A stretch of DNA of 64,000 bases from NCBI RefSeq assembly GCF_040954645.1, contig NC_092806.1:133741976-133805975 (forward strand), in the 5' to 3' direction. Position numbers and translations under genes: made by a program. The DNA comes from Diabrotica undecimpunctata. Taxonomy: Eukaryota > Arthropoda > Insecta > Coleoptera > Chrysomelidae. The stretch's first letter is position 1. Each line of letters starts with the position of its first letter. The notes beneath the pieces are model-generated. The model was not told the origin of the DNA. It ran no database searches and saw only the letters and a list, made by a program, of their open reading frames with translations. Positions 1-12,500 of this stretch are shown here, one piece after another.

Positions 1-207
1 ATTAAGAGAATATAAATTATTTAAATTTAACAGCAACAGCTACTAATGTGTGGACCAATTTAATACCCTAAAAAATAGTGTTTGTTAAGCAAATTATTCA
101 TCTATATATAAATATAAAGGTACATATGCAGACAATTCATTATTTTTTGCAGTATGCCGAAAAAAATAGACAGTAAACTAAATAGTCCGTTTTAGTGGTG
201 TAATAAT

Positions 208-233
208 GGGTCTGTTGAATAAAAATAAGTGTT
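208..233 (+). repeat. Left terminal inverted repeat of Harbinger copy 1
   Basis: Begins GGGTCTGTTGAATAAAAAT and matches the reverse complement of 2823-2848 except at two positions. Confidence 0.9.
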
Positions 234-535
234 ACCTTAAAAGTAGTAACTTTTAAACACAAGCTAATACTTATAACGATAAGATATTACTTATTTTTAT
301 TTGAATAAAAGTAAGTGTTTTCTTATAAGGTAATACTGGAAAAATATTCTGAAATTTAAGTATATACTTATAAGTATTAACTTATGCTTGTAAGTATTTA
401 CTTTTAAAATTGTCTTGTGATGTTTTTATAGTAGCAAGACAAGTTTTAACAAGTTTGTAAACGTCGCGTGCGTCGTTGAGATTTCTGTGTAGTAGGTACA
501 TCCACGTCAGTTAAATTTTAGCTCTATAAATAGTC

Positions 536-1233
536 ATGTCGTCGTCAAGTGAGGAAGAATTACCTGTCGAGAGTGGCTGTCAAAGGCTTATATTTGTAAA
601 AATATTGAAAAATCATACGGTTCTTCTGAACAAATCAATGGTTCCGGCAATTGTTAAAAGTAAAGAGAAGGCATGGAGCGGGATAAGAGATCAATTTATT
701 AAGGCTTCTGGTACAAGTACTATTGACAAATTAAAAAAAATTCTCAATAACATGAAAACAGATGTAAAGAAGAAAACGGATAAAAATATGACTGGTAACA
801 AAAAAATTCAATTGCGCGAGTGGAAAAAAGAATTTCTGGATATATTGAATTTTGAAAAAATCCAGTATTCACGAAAATTCCTGGAGGATGTTCCATTGGA
901 ACTAACAATGGAGAAGCGAACAATCTAGAAAATACTGGATCAGCTAGTACCAATTCACAAATACCCTCATCTATAGGAACACTGAAAAAACGCCCAAAGA
1001 ACAAGAAATTTAAGTTAGAGACCGATGAAACGGAAAGTTTATCAACACAAGAGTTGCAACGACTTGTTCTTCTTGAACAATTAAATGTTGCTAGACTTCA
1101 AGCGCAAAGGGAAAAACTTCTGATAGAAAAATTGACAAATGTTTTGCCATATCGAATTCCTGAAGATAGTTTTGGAGCAGAAGTGGTTAATAATCGCATC
1201 GTATCAGAACTACGAGAATACATAGACTTGTAA
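536..1233 (+). pseudogene. Myb/SANT-like accessory protein of Harbinger copy 1, frameshifted
   Basis: In Harbinger elements the accessory protein binds DNA and helps bring the nuclease to the element ends. The N-terminal part opens at ATG 536 (MSSSSEEELP) and includes the conserved stretch around LKKILNNMKTDVKKKTD. Reading continues only after a net one-base shift in the A-run near 850-860: the downstream frame gives NPVFTKIPGG, a conserved Myb/SANT-family continuation, and then a lysine-rich and leucine-rich coiled segment (residues LSTQELQRLVLLEQL) ending at TAA 1231-1233. The shift falls in the middle of a conserved block, so I read it as a lesion and not an intron; no splice signals lie there. 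Confidence 0.75.
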
Positions 1234-1487
1234 TGTATTTGTAATTTCCAAATATGTATTGCCATTTTTAATGTATTTGTAATTTCCATATATGTACTGC
1301 AATTTTTAGTTTCACATTTTTTGTTTTCCTAATTTTGTATTAAAAGTTTCAGTGTATTACATAGGTATCAAAACAAAAAATACTTGTTTTATATTGTAGT
1401 ATCTATGGCACAAAAATTGACAATGATATTTAAGTAAACAAATTAAAAACAACGTTAGAAAATTACAAAATCAAGTAAAATATTGTT

Positions 1488-2504
1488 TTAAATATTATTG
1501 TTAAATATTGTTTCCACTATTAATTGGCGTTTTGCAGCTCCTCTTTGACGAATGATATCTACTTCCGCTTCATTGTAATGTACATCATGGAGGTCCTGTG
1601 GGTTTTCCCGTTCATTTTCGGATAACTTAAAATCATCTTGTAGATATTTGCAAATATTATGCAAAACAGCACAACAAACAATGATCTTTGGAACTTTTGC
1701 CAAAGATACTCTTACTTTAGACCCTAATATAGGAAATCTCTGCTTTAGCTGCCCAAATACTCTTTCAACTATCACCCTTCCTCTGGAATAAGTGATATTA
1801 AATAATTCCTCACTTCTGTTTTGGGGGTTTTTGAATGGGCATAATAACCATGGAGAAATTCCATATCCACTATCTCGAAGGAGGCAAAAATTGCCTCTAA
1901 AGCTATGTATAACTTGATAAATCGAACTTTGTTTCTAAATCCTCGAATCGTGAACACTTCCAGGCCACTGAGTGTCCACACTTGTAATCACTTCATTTCC
2001 ATCACACGTTATTTGTATATTTATGCTAGGAAAACCTTTTCTATTAATAAGTTTGTCACCAAATTCTGAAGGTTTTTTAATTTGAACATGGGTACAATCC
2101 AGTGCGAGAATAACGGTAGGTATTTGGAATCGATTTGCTCACTTTGTCCTTGCTTCTTCCATACCTTCCAGGTCAGACGGAAACTTGATCCACTGATGTG
2201 ATTTCTCAAAAATTCTGTCAGCAACATTATTTATGGTTTTACATACAGTCGTAAGGTGAACGCCGAAATCTTCAGCAATACCTGGTTGAAATCCAGTATC
2301 ACTAACGTATCGCAGAAAAATCTCCATCCTTTGTCGAGAGCTAAGGGCACCTCCTCTGGTTTCATCTAGCTGTGGCAAAAAATAATCTGATAGAAAGTCT
2401 ATACTTTCGCTTTCAAAACGCAATAGAACCTTAGACTTGCTGGGACTTACGTTTTTTCTTTTCATGTAGTGTTTATGTTTACGAACATATATAAAGTCAG
2501 CCAT
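1488..2504 (-). pseudogene. HARBI1-like DDE transposase with two in-frame stops
   Basis: One reading frame runs from ATG at 2504 to TAA at 1488-1490 (338 codons), the normal length for this family. It contains the helix-turn-helix region (VHLTTVCKTINNVADRI), the first catalytic Asp in LALDCTHV, the second in LLRDSGYG and the catalytic Glu in VIVERVFGQLK, with the family landmark SVHDSRI between. Two nonsense codons interrupt it: TGA at 2139-2141 (after EEARTK) and TAG at 1935-1937 (after SVHDSRI). No frameshift separates the pieces, so only two point changes inactivate the gene. It faces the Myb-like gene and shares the element's internal space. Confidence 0.88.
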
Positions 2505-2822
2505 AATTATAATAATCGAAAAATGTTTAGAACTACCACTCTACTAGTGTAAGTATGCATAAACTACTGGCGTAAGTATTCATTTGAGATTACTTAACAA
2601 ATATTAAGGTATTACTTACTAATCGTAGAATATCCTTCTTTTTATTCAACTAAAAAGAAGTAATTACTGGAAAAAATTTTGTGTAACCTTATACATTCAG
2701 TAACTACTTGAAAATAAAAGAGATTACTTATTGCTCTAAGTAAACTCTTTTACATAAAGCAATTACTGTTCTTTTATTTAATTAATATTAAGTAAATACT
2801 TAAATACGAGGAAGTAAAAGCA

Positions 2823-2848
2823 AATACTTATTTTTATTCAATAGACCC
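2823..2848 (-). repeat. Right terminal inverted repeat of Harbinger copy 1
   Basis: Ends with AGACCC; reverse complement begins GGGTCTATTGAATAAAAAT, pairing with 208-233. Confidence 0.9.
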
Positions 2849-3424
2849 AATAATGAGAAAATTATGAGAAAAGTTTTGTTTATGCAGTTGGCCAAGTAAC
2901 TATTTGCATGATATTATAACTACTTATGCTTACTTGTGTAAGAATTTGATGATTGACATTTACTAAATTATAGAACGAAACATCGAATTGTTTAGTACAA
3001 AGTAGTATCGTTATAAGCATTCTCCTATTTTTATTGTTCCAGTATATCCAGGGGCAATTATATAATACATCGTTTAATTTCATTGACTAAAATTCAAATA
3101 GAAAAAAATAGATTTAATAAAATGTAAGCTCTGAATTAATTAGAAGATACGTGCTTTAATACAAGTTTAAATACTATCATTGGTAGTTATGATAATTATA
3201 TATTATACGTAAATACTACGAAGCTTCGTACTGCGGTGGATCTCCGATGGGGTTCGATGGCCACACCCTCAATTTTTTTAAACAGCAAATTTTAAATTCT
3301 GATTCCAAAAATATATTACACAAATAATCTTTATTTATTAACGGACTAAATGGTAAAAATGTTCTAGATTAGATAAGATTAGGTCATAAGATGTCGTTAA
3401 AGCTATTTAGCCTAACCTTAAGTT
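2849..3424. other. Flanking non-coding DNA
   Basis: AT-rich sequence between the Harbinger element and the next LINE. I see no coding relic, terminal repeat or RNA gene here. Confidence 0.5.
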
Positions 3425-5935
3425 ATAGCTTTCGATCCAGTAAGTCCAAGGATATGTAGAATCCGAATTGAAGACAGATTCTTTAATTACAGCATTATTA
3501 ATATCCATGCTTCCACTGAAGATAAAGAAGACGAGGAGAAGGAAATATTTTACTAGAAACTGGAAAGCACTTACAGACAATGTCAGAACAATGACATAAA
3601 AATTATTATTGGTGATTTTAACGCTTAAGTCGACCAAGAGATTATTTACCGACCCACGATCAGCGAGCATAGTCTTCATACTGTCAGCAACCACAATTAT
3701 TTACGCCTGAATTCACACGCCGCATCATTGGGAATGGTGGTAATAAGTAGATGTTTTCCTCACAAAAATATCCACAAAGCCACTTGGCAATCACGAGACG
3801 GTCAAACAAAAAACCAAATTAACGATGTACTAATTGATAGTCGACATTTCTCGGACGTACTAGATGTAAAAGCATGTAGAGGTGCTAATATAGACTCTGA
3901 CCACTACCTTGTAGGAACAAAACTCAGGGCTCGTATATCAAAAGCTAAGAAAGGTCAGAGCACAAAATCTACGAAATATAATACTGATGTGCTAAAATTT
4001 GAAAACGCTAGGGATAACTACAGAAAAATTTTAAATGAAGAGCTGACAAGCATTGACGAAAATTTAAGTATAAAAGAACATTAGACCAAATGCAAGGAAG
4101 CTATCCATACAGCAGCTAAAGTTTTTTAAAACTTAACCAAGCTAAAATAAATGAAAATTGGTTTGACGAAGAATGTAGATCCATTATCCAACAGAAAAAT
4201 AAAGCATATAAAAAAAGGACGTTTAGAAGAAAAAAGAAGGAGCCATACGAAAACGCTCAGAGATGGTTCCATAATTAGTGACAAAGAACAGATACTAAAC
4301 AGATGATCAAGTCATTTTGAAGAACTGCTTAGCGACAGTCATGAAGAAGACCAAATAGAAATTCCTTTGCCTTAAATGGATGAAAACGCTCAAGATCCGC
4401 CCCCCACCAAAGAAGAAATTAGAAAAGCCAGTTCAAAACTGAAAAATAACAAAGCCTCCGGGTTGGACAATCTTCCTGCCGAACTCTTTAAAAATGGTGG
4501 TGACACCCTTTTTAAACACATGCATAAATTAGTAACCGAAATCTGGCAACGGAAGGAAACGCCCGCGAACTGGAAATTAGGTGTAATGCACCCTCTTTAC
4601 AAAAACAAAGATATGATAGTGTGTGATAATTATAGAGGCATCACCCTACTTAACGTGGCATATAAAGTATTGTCCAACATATTGTACAGAAGATCGATCC
4701 CCTATGCTGAACAAATAGTTGGGAGCTACCAGTGCGGTTTCCGACCCAATAAATCAACAACGGATCAAATCTTCACAGTCATTCAGATTCTTGAAAAAAC
4801 GCTTGAGTTTGGAGTCGACATCCACTACATATTCGTGGATTTCAAAGCCGCATACGACTCAGTTAACAGACAAAAACTTCTACAGGCTATGATGGAATTT
4901 CAAATGCCGTTTTATTTTGTTTAACTAACGGAACTTACACTCACAGGCGTAGAGAGTGTAGTCGGAATCCAAAACTTAAGACCCTTCCATTGTAAAAATG
5001 GACTGAGACAGGGAGATGGACTGTCGTGCCCATTATTTAAACTTGCACTAGAAAGAATAATTCGAGAGTGCCATATTAATACGAATGGCATCATCTTTAA
5101 TAAATCTGTACAAGTGGTCGGATCTGCAGATGATATAGACATTATTGCTAGGTACACAGAATTTCTGATCAAAGCATTTCGATCATTAAGGGCGTCTGCA
5201 CTGAGAACAGGATTAAAAATAAACGCACAGAAAATCAAGTATATGTATTGTACTAGATCAGGCAACCAGATATCTAGACTATTAATTGATGATCTGGAAC
5301 TACAAGGTGTGGACACCTTCGTCTACCTGGGCTCGCTGCTGACCAAAGCCAACAATGTTAGCAAAAAAATTAAAAGAAGAATAGTGCTTGCGAATAAGTG
5401 TTATTATGACTTGAGGAAACAGATGGCCCCAAAACTACCCAGAAAAATTTAAGTAACCATATATAAAACACTAATAGTGTTAACATACGGGTCAGAAACG
5501 TGGTCATTTACATAGAACAACCAGAAATTGCTTAAACGTTTCGAGAGAAAAATTCTAAGGAAAATATATGGAGGAGTCCAAGAACAGGGTTTGTGGCGTA
5601 GGCGCTACAACTTTGAGTTATACCGAAGTTTTGGGAAACCTGACGTTGTAAAATGTATTTGATGGATAGGACATGTAATTAGGCGAGATGAAGATGCAAC
5701 GACCAGCAAAATTTTCGACCAAAGAAGACCAGTGGGAAGACGAGCCAGAGGAAGACCAAAACTTAAACAAAAGGTATCAAGATAACATAGAGGATGATCT
5801 AAAATCCATCGGAGATAAAGCATGGAGAAGAGTTGCCAGAGACAGGGGCGAATGTAAGATTGTTCTGAAGAAGGCTTTGGTTCATAACGAGCTGTAATGC
5901 CACTGATGATGATGATGATATATATATAAATACCA
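3425..5935 (+). pseudogene. RTE-like non-LTR retrotransposon (endonuclease + reverse transcriptase), 5'-truncated and broken
   Basis: Translation from about 3430 gives the second half of an apurinic-type endonuclease: IIIGDFNA at 3598-3627, then FPHKNIHKATW and the active-site region GANIDSDHYLV near 3890. The reverse transcriptase follows (4376-5450): NNKASGLDNLPAELF, NYRGITLLNVAYKVL, CGFRPNKSTTDQIF and FVDFKAAYDSV; the usual FADD box reads SADD (about 5124), a damaged catalytic motif. The C-terminal basic block RRARGRPK lies near 5740. Stops and frameshifts occur throughout. It ends in GATGATGATGATGATATATA near 5900-5930, a simple-repeat tail usual for RTE elements. The endonuclease start is missing, as expected from incomplete reverse transcription. 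Confidence 0.85.
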
Positions 5936-5937
5936 TG

Positions 5938-6235
5938 TCAGAGGGCGCTAGACTGACCCCTCCTAGGAATTTTAGTTGTTTGCAGAACAGTGCTACGCAG
6001 TTGCCTAATATATGTTCTGCCGTTTCTTTTTTGTTATCACAGAAACAACAGTTCTACCTATCTGATTTGCCAATTTTTTTTGAGGTGATATCTCAGAAGG
6101 CAGTGACCAGTAAGAGGGCCAGTTACAATTTTTATATAACACTTTTGCTTGCCTATATCCTGGTCTGTTAGACCAGTGTAATCTTAGTTAATTGTGTTCC
6201 CACTTCCAGAGTTTCTCACTTATGTTACTTTTTAA
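5938..6235 (-). pseudogene. RNase H C-terminal/zinc-knuckle fragment of a Jockey/I-type LINE
   Basis: The minus strand reads TGPLTGHCLLRYHLKK, then after a one-base shift CCFCDNKKETAEHIL with C-x2-C...H...C spacing. This is the region following RNase H in many insect LINEs. Upstream (to about 6235) the W...W...G-RQAK pattern is also visible. It is an isolated scrap with several stops. Confidence 0.7.
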
Positions 6236-6437
6236 TAGCCCATAGAAGTTCAAACTAACATCAAAACATCTATCTTATTTTACCCAATAACAGTGATGTC
6301 TGGTCAAGATAAATAATTTAAATAAATAACACACATTTTAAAATATGTTTGTGCAATTAGTATAAATAACTTTTAAATAATAAAATATAACATTTAATTT
6401 TTAACAACCAATTTACATCAATAACTACGTTTCTATT

Positions 6438-6541
6438 CTAGTTGTTAATATCACTCTTGCCTTCAATAACATTCCTGATAGTCGTCCAGCTAACCATAAC
6501 GAAGTTTTACACTGTATTTCAACAGACAATTAATAATAATC
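6438..6541 (-). CDS. Odorant receptor exon 8 (TM7 end), frameshifted
   Basis: Acceptor GATGCAAG|G follows a 54-bp intron. The entering frame gives [16 protein letters not shown] and then a stop at 6490-6492. The overlapping frame continues [19 protein letters not shown] to TAG 6438-6440, which is the expected C-terminal block. A one-base indel near 6495 would restore a single frame, so this exon looks damaged. Confidence 0.55.
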
Positions 6542-9500
6542 CTTGCATCGGCATGTAAGTCAGATTTTTTAAATTTGTTTCATTGAATTATTTACTTTAA
6601 TAATTTAACACCAAAAAACTGCACACATATAATATTTTCATAATTGCTATATATTTTGTACCAGACATCACATGGTATAGAATACGGGTGCTGTCCTACA
6701 CTCCATTATAATTTCAGCATTTAGTATGCCATGTACCGTTGACCTGAGAAGGCATAGATAATTATAGTAGGAGAAACTTAGTAGTAAGTCTTATTCTTAC
6801 TTCTCTTTACCTAAATTGAAATGGACCCACACAGGAAACATATTCAAGATTTTAATTTTTAAATCTATGTACAATACAAACCTCATCAGATATAGTTTGT
6901 CCATAAGCGCTCAGTCCAGATATTAATACAATGATTTGAAAAATGCCAAATAATAATCTGTAGTTAGCATCTGGACGAATGTCCTAAAAAAAAGCAAAAT
7001 TTTTGGGTTGGATCAGTAATTAAGTGGATAAGTTACTTTATGTTAAGGTTCCATACATTTAAATATTATCAACTCGCCCTAAAACTTCGTAGTAGTATCA
7101 CCTAAGGCCATAACAGACTTTGTTAAAAATACTGTACTGAAAGTACAACTTTATCCTAGAGACGAGCTACTATAAGCCTCTTAGGTTGAGTGGAAGGGTG
7201 GTTAAGGTTAAACTGACGCAAGGCAGTCCCTGCATCTTTTTATAATGGGCCAGGTTTATCGACCACGTGACCTTTCCATTGGTCATTTAGGTCACGTGAC
7301 CAAAAAATCTGGCCCATTTGAAAAAAAAATGCAGGGATTGCTTAAGACGCTTATCGCTTCACTGTAACCAATATTTATGCATTTTGTACAGCAGTTCTTT
7401 ATGTCAAACTCGGTCAAAAGCCTTATTGACGTTAAAAAAGGCGGCTCCTGTGTACATTAACTCTTTCATTGTGTGTTTGGGTAACTGCAAAACCTCGCAT
7501 GAGTGGTCTGTTCTAAACCCAAACTGCACTTCCGGAATAGTCTTTTAGCAATTTTACTTATTGCCGAAAGCGGGCTTATTGGTGCATAATTTTGTAAAAA
7601 GGTTCCATTTTTTTTGGTTTGCCAATCATAATTACATCTCTTTTCATCTGTCGGGAAGTATCTTAGTCTCCTCATGATGTTTATTATATTTGTTATATAG
7701 AGAGTCTAATACATTGAAGCCATTTGTTTTCAAATAATTGTGAAATGCAAAAATATGCGAATAATCAACATTTTTATATCTCGGCGTTAACAATAGGAAG
7801 TATTTTATCAATATAATACGCATCATTGTCAATTTTTAATAAATAAAATTTCCACATTTAGATTTAAAAAAAAACTAAGTGAAAGTGGCCCAAGCTACAA
7901 CATTACTTTAATTTGTTGTTTGCGTTGTACCTTAAACCAGGGTGTAATGTACCTTGGGTCATAGACAGATAAAGCAAAGATGAACATAAATAAGGGTTTA
8001 TTTTACAATCTAATTTTATAAAACATGTTAACTGAACTATTTAACCTTGTAGGACGAAAAATCAATTTCAAAAGTTAACATATTCTTTTGTCTTTCTAAC
8101 AAGCCTTGGTGGATTGGCTGGGGTAAAACCAAAATAATGAGTTCTCCATTAATAGAAAATATTTCGTTACTTTCCTTTAAGAATTTGTTTGTGAAGTAGA
8201 ACCTTTTTGAATATTTTACATATAATTCCTCACTTCTGAGATGTATTATCTCCGCTACATAAAAATGCGGTGTTTTCTTCCCAGCTATTTTCACTAACAC
8301 ATAATATTCCTGTGCGCTGATATCAAACCTGTGTTTCCCTGGCTGAAAAATCTCATCAGATATCTCTGAACTATTTGAACTAGACTAATAGATGTCATCT
8401 TCATCAGACGTTTCTACTTCAGCTTAAGCTTTTTTTTAACACTCAAGACATAGTTTGTTTGCTTTTTTGCAGCTCTTCTTTTCGTAGTCTTTCATTAAAA
8501 ATTCGTTCAATTTCGTCCTTCTCCGGAGTGTCCGTCAAAATTCGACTTTTAGTTTTCTTACGATTGATGACTTTTAAGGCACGTTTTTGCGATTTTGGGT
8601 ATGGTCGTATTTCTTCAGGGGATGTAAATATTGAAGCGTCTTTACTTGCGGAATCGATTGAGGAATTGATTGTTTCGCTGATACGTTGAGGTCTCTTACA
8701 GGAGACAACTGCAACACTGGGATCCTCTCGATCGGTTACTGATGAGGAAAGATATTTATCATCTCCAACAATGTGTTCATTTAGAGGCCAAATTCCTGAC
8801 ACCCTAAATCCAAATAGGATATTTTTTGGCGTAAATGCCAGTAGATATACGTTTCCTGTCAATTCAGCGACATTATATATAGTTATTGTTTGCTCTGGGT
8901 AGTTTAAAAGCCATTCATCACAAGCAGTATTATAGTATTGTTTGTAAGACCAAAAACAATGCGGTCCAAGGGTTGGAGTTTGTGACTCGTATGGGGTGGC
9001 AATGTTAGCGACATTATCCCAATATTTTTATCTAATGTTACTGCTTCAATAGAACTATGACTTCGTGGTTATCCAATATCAGTAGCTTTTTGTTCTCAGC
9101 GCTTGGTCTTTCTTTATCAATAAAATGTTGCAACCACAAAACAAATTTTTCAGAATTTGACCATCCAGTTATATGAGCTGATCCGATTGAATCTGCTGGA
9201 GCACCACTTATCATGTACGGTTTAAAGTTGACCCTAGGAAATATAAACATGCGCGGTACACTATTTCCCAAAGCGTTAATGTAGTCTATCATTGTAACGT
9301 TTGAGCTCCTTTCGCCAGATGTAGCAGCGCCTACTTGTTTTTGGCCCTTAGGTGCAATTATCTTTGTAGTGTTTTAAAGGGTGCAATTTCCAGTTTCGCC
9401 TATGTTGAAAACGTCTGCTGCAGTAAATTGGTATTTCATAATAACCTTCTTCAAATTTGTAAAAAAAAATTCCAACATTATGTCTGTTGAAGCTCGTAGC

Positions 9501-12500
9501 CCTAGAAAGGCTAGTTGCCTCAGATTTCCTAAGACTACGTTCCTGATGTCGTTTCATAAACTTACGGAACCACTGCTTTCCAACTTTTTTATTTATACTC
9601 CAAGAGTAAGGAATATTTTTGTTATCTGATTTGGTAAAAGCATAAGCTAAAGATCCAAGCTGAGTTCTATAAAGACCATAATGCATTTTTGATGAAACAA
9701 TGAAATATTTTACAAGACTTGCTTCTGCTGTCGGAGTAAAGATTGCTTTTATCGCACAATTTTTCTAGGGCTTATAATTTTGAAGTTCATTTTCATCCAA
9801 GTTTAATAGTCTTTGAAGGGTTGCCTTCGAAACATCAAAATCAATGCTCGCTTTCCGCTGACTCATTACTTTTTAAACTACAGCTTCAGCTAGTGTAATT
9901 TGGTCTTTACTGGGTCCTATTTTTTTACTTTATTTTTACTTCTAGGCATCTGTAAATTCAAAAAAATGTTGTACATATTTGCTTAAGATTGTATCCGGTA
10001 GTTTTTTATATTTTCAACAGCTTTCAGTCTTTCAATTAAAAAATACAACTAGCAAATTAAGTTAGATATGTCATGTACCTTGGGCCACGGCTCAAGGTAC
10101 GTGCCCCAACCTGGCTCAAGGTACATGATCATGCATAAAAGAGTAGACAAAATCGCATATCCCCAAAATAATGGATAAAATCAACAAAAAGTGTATTAGA
10201 TATATTAGGTATAAGTATAGTATTCCATGCAATAAATAGCTTCTATACTAACTTTTGTTTATCCTACATAAAACAACAATTTCTTCAACATAAAACAACG
10301 CTCTTTTGGTGATGTTATGCGGTCCTGGAGCTTTCTTTGCGTTTGTCATTTTTATCAGCTGCGTCGAAATGAACTCACATGTGACAGACTCATCATTTGT
10401 TGCTAAAATTTTTTTTTTAGCTTAACCCTTTCAGTTGCGTTAATTATTGCCGTTCTCACTACCCGTATTAGTTTTTTTGTAACGCCTAACTACAGCATGA
10501 GTAATTCTAACTTTTGTTTATATTCATGTTTTATTATTTTAAAATAAATTTTATCTAACAAATTGTTGTATTAGTTGGGCTTTATGTATATTTAATCCCC
10601 CTCCTTTCAATATTTACGCTAACGCTTTCATTATTTTTGATCATGTTACTGTTTTCCTTTACTACCAGCAGATCTCTTTATTTTTGGATAATTTCTTTTA
10701 TTCGTTTCTATTGTTGGTATTGGTTACAAGTACTTGTTCCACCGGGTTATTTTATCTGATAAACCTCACAAAACATCCCTTTGTTATTTCTACAAAAAAA
10801 AATATTTAAGTGTCTGTATTTATACGTCCACGTTCTCTTATCTCTTTTGATTGTGATTTATTTCCATCTTTAAACCCAAAATCCAAAATCTTGGATATAT
10901 ATGATAATTTTAAAGAATATATAAAAATTTAAAAAAAAAAAAAAAAATTGTACTTCCCTGTCTGCATTATGGGGGAAAATTCGTCAACTATCTGGAAAAC
11001 TGCAAAACTCCCAAATTAGTTTCTTAAAACATAATGATCAATTAATTACCTCAACAGAAGAAATCACAGAAAATTTTGCAGACCTTTACGAACAAAATTT
11101 CAGCACCAGCAACTACTCTTCAAATTTTCTTCAATTTAAATTTTTAAAAGAAGAGAAGGAGATAATGATCACAGAGAACATGGATGACTACATGAACTCT
11201 CCAATATCACTAAAACAAATGGACGATGCATGGTTTGGCATAAAAAATTCTTCTCGGGGTAAAGATACCAATAATTTTTCTCCAAAAACTAAGCACAAAC
11301 GCTAGAATATACCTTCTTAATGTTTTGAACCAAATGTGGATGCAGCACTACTTTCCAAAGTCTTGGTCAGAATCATATATTATCCCAATCCCTAAACCGC
11401 AAAAACCGAAAACAGATCCCCAGTCCTATAGACCAATATTCCCAATATCCCTAACCTCATCAACCTGTGAGCTATTTGAAAAGATTATAAACCGTTGTCT
11501 TACATGGTTTCTGGAAGATAAAAAATTACTTATCCCGGAGAAAAACGGCTTTCGTCAAAATAGATCAACATCGAATAACCTAGTTGATCTCCAAGTTCAC
11601 GAAGCACTCATTAACAAACAACACTGTCTAGCTATTTTCTGCGATATAACAAAAGGCTACGATTGCACATGGAGATATGGTATAATAAAAAAGCTTCACT
11701 CCTGAGATATTAGTGGACAATTTCTAAAATTTATTTAAAATTTTCTTTAACTCAGAACATTTAAGGTACGAGCAAATGGAACACTATCATCAACTCGAAT
11801 CCAGGAAAATCTAGTCCCCCAAGGATCGGTGTTAAGTGTAACTTTATTTCTTGTTGCAATTAACAATAACTTGGTAGTATCTTAACCAGTTAAAGAAAGA
11901 CTATACGCAGACGATGTGGTTCTCCTTCTAAGAGGAACAAATCTAGAATCCACCCAAAGAATCCTTCAAAGCGCATTAAATAATCTCTAGAAATGGTCTG
12001 ACAAAACAGGACTCGCGAAACAGGACAAAAAAGCGAAAAAAAGATAATCTTATTTTAACATTGAATGGTAAGAATCTGATCTTTGTAAAAGAAATAAAGT
12101 TCCTCGGTCTTACATTTGACAAAACATTGATTTGGAAAAGTCACATTAAAAATCTAAAAGGTACTTGCCAGCAAAGCATTAATGTTTTAAAGATACTGTC
12201 AAAAAGCAGCAATACGGCAACTCGTCTAAGAATCTTTTCATCCTTAGTTCGATCAAAAATTGACTACGGCTCAGTGGTATATAACTCAGCTAAGGAATCT
12301 GTTCTTAAAGAACTATATGTAATCCTAAATGCGGGACTGCGAGTCGCTTTGGGTGCCATTCGAACAAGACCCATACCAAGTATATGTAGTGAGTCAGGGT
12401 AAATCCCTCTAGAATTTAGAAGAGATTTTTTAAGGTTGTCGTTTTCTTGTAAAGTTCTATCCTCTCCAGACAACCCAGTCTATCATAACGTTCATACCAA

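Larger units (their letters stand above)
208..2848. mobile_element. PIF/Harbinger element (copy 1), complete ends
   Basis: A 2641-bp element with near-identical terminal inverted repeats starting GGGTCT (26 bp, two mismatches, at 208-233 and 2823-2848), flanked on both sides by AAT (205-207 and 2849-2851), consistent with a 3-bp target duplication. It carries the two genes expected of Harbinger elements in opposite orientation: a Myb/SANT-like DNA-binding protein on plus and a HARBI1-like DDE nuclease on minus. Both are broken, so this copy is not autonomous. The subterminal 300 bp at each end are rich in AAGTAA/TTACTT words. Confidence 0.9.

Noticed and set aside
744..1004. Minus-strand open frame opposite the Myb-like gene
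   Set aside because: Shadow of the plus-strand gene; no family pattern.
5896..5932. CTGATGA as a hammerhead ribozyme core
   Set aside because: It is part of the GATGAT simple repeat tail of a LINE, with no matching stems.
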